This document shows positions 26,240 to 29,758 of a stretch of DNA of 29,758 bases, piece by piece. The first letter of the stretch is position 1. Every line of letters begins with the position of its first letter. The stretch is taken from NCBI GenBank assembly GCA_902492895.1, contig CABUNG010000030.1:1-29758 (forward strand), given 5' to 3'. The notes beneath the pieces were generated by a model. The model did no database searches. It worked only from the letters and a program-made list of their open reading frames with translations, and was not told the origin of the DNA. The DNA comes from an uncultured Oscillospiraceae bacterium (GTDB lineage: Bacteria > Bacillota > Clostridia > Oscillospirales > Acutalibacteraceae). A program made the translations under genes and the position numbers.

Positions 26240-26505
26240 TATCCGATGGCCGGAAGAGGATATAAGCCTGTCCGCGGGGTTTAGCAGGCGAAAAATGGGG
26301 TATCCTAGGCAGGAAAAGAAATCAAGGCTGCGGCACTGTTCGGCAGGATTACAGGCATCGCCGGTGATCCTGTGAAAAACGCCTGGCCGTTCGCTTCGCC
26401 GGACACAAATCCCGCTCGAAAATCGGCGTTCCCGGTTCCATTATCTCTTAGTCTGACAGCGAGTTATGAACAACCATAGGGTTCTTTGTAAACAGTTTTT
26501 GAACC
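26240..26505. other. Non-coding stretch with one sizeable hairpin, no gene recognised
   Basis: No convincing coding frame, tRNA or known riboswitch. The clearest structure is 26344-26372: CAGGATTAC pairs with GTGATCCTG (one G-U), then an A-G mismatch and a GGC/GCC inner stem with an ATC loop. AACGCC (26378) and GGCGTT (26425) could enclose a second, looser domain. There is no U-tract after either, and no good promoter directly upstream. It could be an unrecognised small RNA or simply intergenic decay. Confidence 0.4.
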
Positions 26506-26508
26506 GCC

Positions 26509-26537
26509 TTGACATGGCCATAAAAAAATGATAATCT
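26509..26537 (+). promoter_or_regulatory. Promoter of the degV-family gene
   Basis: TTGACA (26509-26514), a 17-base spacer and TAATCT (26532-26537). An inverted repeat ATCTTGT (26534-26540) / ACAAGAT (26548-26554) overlaps the -10 box and start region and may be an operator or a short 5' hairpin. Confidence 0.75.
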
Positions 26538-26574
26538 TGTATTGAAAACAAGATGATGCTTTTTGGAGGACGAT

Positions 26575-27432
26575 ATGGGCATTCAAATTATAGTGGACAG
26601 CTGCTGCGACACCACCCCCGAACTCCGCGCGCATCTCGGGATGCGATTCGCGCCTCTCAAGGTGCAGGTTGCCGACGGGCCGCAGTATACGGATTCGCCT
26701 GCGCTCGATACCCGCAAACTGCTCAAAGAGATGAAATCCTCCAAGCAGGCGGCCGGTTCGGCCTGCCCGTCGGTAGAGGAATACGCCGAGCAGATGCGGG
26801 ACTGCGACGCCTGCATCGTGGTCACGCTCTCGAGCAAGCTTAGCGGCTCTTATAATTCCGCCAGGGTAGCCCGCGATATGGTGCTCGAGGAGTTCCCCGA
26901 CAAGAAGATCCATATCCTCGATTCCGAAAGCGCGTCGGCGGGCGAGCTTCGCCTCGCGCTCTATCTGCGGGAACGGATCGACGCCGGCGACGATTTCGAT
27001 ACGGTCGTGGAGGCCGCTACGCGGTTCATGGAGACCATGCGCACGCTGTTTGTGCTCGAGGATCTTGGCAATCTCGTCAAGAACGGCCGCCTGAACAAGG
27101 TGTCGGGGATTGTGGCGTCGGTGCTGTCTCTGTGTCCGATCATGAGCGACGACGGGCACGGCGAGATCAAGATGCTCTCGAAAGCTCGCGGGATGAAGCA
27201 GGCTCTTTCCAAAATGGTCGCGTTTATCGCGGAGGAAACCGCCGCCGCGGCACCCCGTTCCCTCACCCTGACGATGGCTTACTGCAACTGTCCCGAGCGG
27301 GCCGGCCTGCTGCGGGGCGAGATTTTGGAACGCTGCCCCGCGGTCAAGCGGGTGGTTATCGTCCCGACGGGCGGCGTATCGACCGTATACGCGAACGACG
27401 GCGGCATCATCGTGGCCTACGCGGCCAACTGA
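26575..27432 (+). CDS. DegV family fatty-acid-binding protein
   Basis: A 285-residue cytoplasmic protein of the DegV/EDD family. The opening IIVDSCCDTTPEL, the TLSSKLSGSYNSARVA block (about 82-97), HILDSESASAG, and LEDLGNLVKNGRLNKVSGIVASVLSLCPIM (in two parts across 161-190) match the two-domain family fold; the C-terminal PTGGVSTVYANDGGIIVAY is also typical. Family members bind a long-chain fatty acid, and some (FakB) present it to the FakA kinase for phosphorylation; no fakA lies here. ATG 26575 follows GGAGG; an upstream in-frame TTG (26563) overlaps that site and is rejected. It has its own promoter and terminator. Confidence 0.92.
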   Translation: MGIQIIVDSCCDTTPELRAHLGMRFAPLKVQVADGPQYTDSPALDTRKLLKEMKSSKQAAGSACPSVEEYAEQMRDCDACIVVTLSSKLSGSYNSARVARDMVLEEFPDKKIHILDSESASAGELRLALYLRERIDAGDDFDTVVEAATRFMETMRTLFVLEDLGNLVKNGRLNKVSGIVASVLSLCPIMSDDGHGEIKMLSKARGMKQALSKMVAFIAEETAAAAPRSLTLTMAYCNCPERAGLLRGEILERCPAVKRVVIVPTGGVSTVYANDGGIIVAYAAN

Positions 27433-27442
27433 AAACTGTGGG

Positions 27443-27479
27443 AAAACCGGGCCGGAGAAAACTCCAGGCCCGGTTTTTT
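27443..27479 (+). terminator. Intrinsic terminator of the degV-family gene
   Basis: AAAACCGGGCC (27443-27453) pairs with GGCCCGGTTTT (27467-27477), extended inward by GGAG/CTCC around an AAAA loop with one bulged A, and ends in a T-tract. Confidence 0.95.
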
Positions 27480-27521
27480 GATGGTATCCGGGCGGAAGGG
27501 ACGGGGAAGCGCAGGAATTTG

Positions 27522-27550
27522 TTGAATAATGCGCGGAAAAATGCTAAACT
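27522..27550 (+). promoter_or_regulatory. Promoter of recJ
   Basis: TTGAAT (27522-27527), a 17-base spacer and TAAACT (27545-27550), preceded by TGC as a partial extended -10. The predicted leader is about 45 bases. Confidence 0.75.
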
Positions 27551-27602
27551 AACATATTAGAGTGCCGCGGAAAGGCGGACTTGGAGGAGAGGAGGACGCG
27601 GT

Positions 27603-29666
27603 ATGAGTTTTCGCCGCTGGATTTTGCCGGATTTGGATAAGGAAGCCGCGGCCCTGCTGGCCGAAGAGGCCGGACTCGATCCTTTTCTCGCGCTGATGCT
27701 CTCGCTGCGCGGCATCACCGATGTCGAGGAGGCGCTGGAATTTCTCACCGGCTGGGATCTGACCGCCGATCCGCTGGACTTTGCGGATATGGACAAGGCG
27801 GCCGCGCGGATCCGTCTGGCTATCGATTCGGGCGAGCGGATCCTCGTTTATGGGGATTACGATGCGGACGGCGTCACTTCGACCGTTCTGCTGTATTCGT
27901 ATTTGAAAGAGAAGGGGGCCGACGTCCTCTATATGCTTCCCGAACGGGAAGGGGAGGGCTACGGCCTGCATAAATCCTCGGTGGACAGCATCGCGGAGGC
28001 CGGCGTCCGGCTGATCGTGACGGTGGACAACGGCATTTCCGCTATGGAGGAGATCGCTTACGCGAGGGAGAAGGGGATGGATGTGGTGGTGACCGACCAC
28101 CATCAGCCCCAGGACATCCTGCCCGACGCGGCGGCGGTCGTCAATCCCCATCGGGCTGACTGCCCGAGCGAATTCAAGGATTATGCGGGCGTGGGCGTCG
28201 CCTTCCAGCTCGTATGCGCTCTGGAAGAGGACGTCGAAAGTGTCCTGGACCGGTATGCCGACCTGGTGGCGCTCGGCACCCTGGCGGATGTGATGCCGCT
28301 CAAGGGCGAAAACCGCGCGCTGGTGCGGCGCGGACTGCGGATGCTGAATGAAAACGGACGCCTGGGACTGCGGAAACTCGCCGAAGTCGCGGGTACGGCC
28401 GGAAAAACGCAGACGTCCACCACGGCCGTTTTCGGCCTGGCGCCCCGTATCAATGCCGCGGGACGGATGGGATCTCCGGATAAGGCGGCGGAGCTGCTGC
28501 TGAGCGAACGGGGCGAGGAGGCCGAACTGCTCGCCCACGATATACAGGCTTTGAACACCCGCCGCCAGGAAACCGAAGCGGCGATTCTCACCGAGGTCCT
28601 CGACGGCCTTTCCCGCCATCCGGAGCGGCTGCACGACCGGGTCATCGTCGTGGCGGGAGAGGGATGGCATCCGGGCGTGGTCGGGATCATTGCCGCCCGG
28701 CTGACCGAACGGTATGGCCGGCCGAGCCTCGTGCTGTCCGTTGCGGACGGCCGGGCGAAAGGCTCGGGCCGGAGTTTGCCGGGCTTTTCCCTGTTCGACG
28801 CTTTGTCGGCCTGCCGGGACTGCCTGCTGGGGTTCGGGGGGCATGAGCTCGCCGCCGGCGTTACGCTTGATTTCACCCGCGTCGAAGAATTCCGGCAGGC
28901 CATCAATGCCTATGCGGCCGAGGCTATGCCGGATATGCCGGTCCCTGAGCTGCGCCTCGACTGCAAGCTGCGGCCCGGACAGATCAGCCTGCCGCTGCTC
29001 GAAGTCCTCGCGGCTATGGAACCGTTCGGCACAGGCAACCCCGCGCCGCTGTTCGGCTTGTTCGGGATGCGTCTCGTATCGGTTACGCCCGTGGGCGGCG
29101 GCCGGCATCTGCGTCTGCAGCTGACACGGGACGGCGCGACCCTGACCGCCATGAAATTCGGCACCACGCCGGAGCGTTTTCCGTTTGCGCCGGGGGATGA
29201 GGTCAATCTGGCGGTATCTTTGGACCGGAACGAATACCAGGGCAGCGTCAGCGTATCGATCCTGGTCAAGGATATCCGCTTTGCCGATACGAGACAGGAG
29301 GAGGTGCTCGCCGCCCTGCGGGAGGCCGAAACCGCTTTTCGCGGGGAACGGACGGCGCCCCTGCCCGGACCGACCCGGGAAGAGGCGGGGAAGGTTTACC
29401 GCTTCCTCGCTGCGCGTAAGGGGTTTGACGGAACGGTGGAGCATCTGTACCATGCACTCGGAGACCATGCGCTTACATACACGGGTCTGCTGCTGATTCT
29501 GGAAATTCTGCGGCAGGCGGGGCTTCTGCAGATCGCCGACGAAGGGGACTCTTTGTCCGTGCGGCTGCTTCCCGCAGCCGGAAAGGCGGATCTCGCCGCC
29601 ACGCCGCTGATGCGGTATCTGGAAACTCTCGCGGATACCCGTGCAGGAGGAACCGAAGCATGCTGA
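27603..29666 (+). CDS. recJ: Single-stranded-DNA-specific exonuclease RecJ
   Basis: A 687-residue 5'-3' single-strand DNA exonuclease used in recombination and mismatch/base-excision repair. DHH-family motifs: motif I DYDADG (85-90), motif II VDNGIS (about 140), motif III TDHHQP (about 163), a further NPHRADCPS segment, then LGTLADVMPL. The DHHA1 domain carries GWHPGVVGIIAARL, SGRSLPGFSLFDAL and GFGGHELAAG, followed by the OB-fold (MEPFGTGNPAPLF). About 110 residues after the OB-fold form a C-terminal extension of the kind common in Firmicutes RecJ. AGGAGAGGAGG precedes the ATG. The stop overlaps the next start by seven bases, implying translational coupling. Confidence 0.96.
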   Translation: MSFRRWILPDLDKEAAALLAEEAGLDPFLALMLSLRGITDVEEALEFLTGWDLTADPLDFADMDKAAARIRLAIDSGERILVYGDYDADGVTSTVLLYSYLKEKGADVLYMLPEREGEGYGLHKSSVDSIAEAGVRLIVTVDNGISAMEEIAYAREKGMDVVVTDHHQPQDILPDAAAVVNPHRADCPSEFKDYAGVGVAFQLVCALEEDVESVLDRYADLVALGTLADVMPLKGENRALVRRGLRMLNENGRLGLRKLAEVAGTAGKTQTSTTAVFGLAPRINAAGRMGSPDKAAELLLSERGEEAELLAHDIQALNTRRQETEAAILTEVLDGLSRHPERLHDRVIVVAGEGWHPGVVGIIAARLTERYGRPSLVLSVADGRAKGSGRSLPGFSLFDALSACRDCLLGFGGHELAAGVTLDFTRVEEFRQAINAYAAEAMPDMPVPELRLDCKLRPGQISLPLLEVLAAMEPFGTGNPAPLFGLFGMRLVSVTPVGGGRHLRLQLTRDGATLTAMKFGTTPERFPFAPGDEVNLAVSLDRNEYQGSVSVSILVKDIRFADTRQEEVLAALREAETAFRGERTAPLPGPTREEAGKVYRFLAARKGFDGTVEHLYHALGDHALTYTGLLLILEILRQAGLLQIADEGDSLSVRLLPAAGKADLAATPLMRYLETLADTRAGGTEAC

Positions 29667-29758
29667 AAACCGACGATGTCATCAGCGAACTGAAAAAGCT
29701 GATTATCAAAAGCGATAAACCCTACGACCTGGAAGCCATCGACCGCGCCATCTCGGTC
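29660..29758 (+). CDS. Probable RelA/SpoT family (p)ppGpp synthetase/hydrolase, N-terminal fragment
   Basis: Only the first 33 codons lie in the window. The N-terminus (TDDVISELKKLIIKSDKPYD, then LEAIDRAISV) resembles the start of long Rel proteins just before the HD hydrolase domain, and recJ-rel neighbourhoods are common in Clostridia. GGAGG lies upstream and the start overlaps the recJ stop. No catalytic motif is visible, so the call rests on the short N-terminus and gene order. An apt-type phosphoribosyltransferase is another common recJ neighbour but fits this N-terminus less well. Confidence 0.55.
   Translation, partial: MLKTDDVISELKKLIIKSDKPYDLEAIDRAISV

Noticed and set aside
26190..26375. 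A 61-codon plus-strand ORF in the gap before the degV-family gene
   Set aside because: It crosses the leftward prepilin promoter, has no good ribosome binding site and no recognisable protein features.
27549..29468. A 639-codon open frame antisense to recJ
   Set aside because: Shadow of recJ; composition is Arg/His/Gln-rich as expected for antisense of GC-rich coding DNA, with no domain.

Overview
The window is a GC-rich, gene-dense bacterial segment. Gene content and signals (strong Shine-Dalgarno sites, hairpin-plus-U-tract terminators, DegV, Firmicutes-style MarR/heterodimeric ABC exporter, GSIII, a recJ gene followed by a probable rel gene) suggest an anaerobic, GC-rich Clostridia-type Firmicute. 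The species cannot be named from the sequence.

Layout. (1) 1-3957 (+): 3' part of a membrane EAL phosphodiesterase with a degenerate GGDEF domain, a DUF368/PopT-type polyprenyl-phosphate translocase, and a Wzx/MATE-like flippase. (2) 4035-8372 (+): a tight four-gene metabolic set (YtcJ-like amidohydrolase, short-chain dehydrogenase, Gfo/Idh/MocA oxidoreductase, PfkB/ribokinase-like kinase), closed by a strong terminator. (3) 8454-13183 (+): a MarR repressor with two matching operators, and a heterodimeric ABC exporter whose two halves show complementary degenerate and canonical ATP sites; a bidirectional terminator ends it. (4) 13288-19949 (-): a six-gene nitrogen operon in the order glutamine amidotransferase, ferredoxin-type FMN glutamate synthase core, GXGXG subunit, type I glutamine synthetase, ANTAR antiterminator, PurF. 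(5) 20348-25212 (+), divergent: asnA, type III glutamine synthetase glnN, and an ammonium channel fused to a C-terminal PII domain. (6) 25291-26163 (-): an orphan type IV prepilin-like protein. (7) 26575-29758 (+): degV, recJ and the start of a probable rel/spoT gene.

Main discovery. Three leaders, one in front of the glutamate synthase operon, one in front of asnA and one in front of amt, carry the same small RNA element. Each is a 4-5 bp hairpin with an AAAGGC or AAAGGU hexaloop (A at loop position 1 and G at position 4, the recognition pattern known for ANTAR proteins). The three stems differ in sequence but stay paired. In every case the hexaloop and 3' stem are also the 5' arm of a larger, mutually exclusive terminator-like helix. 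The only ANTAR protein in the window is encoded inside the operon behind the first element. It has a pseudo-receiver with Asn in place of the phosphoacceptor Asp. The inferred picture is a self-regulating antitermination regulon that coordinates ammonium uptake (Amt-PII), both glutamine synthetases, glutamate synthase, asparagine synthetase and PurF without a visible two-component kinase. Unlike the known dual-hairpin ANTAR targets, I can find only one hexaloop hairpin per leader. In two cases a near-consensus promoter lies so close that a second upstream hairpin would not fit in the transcript.
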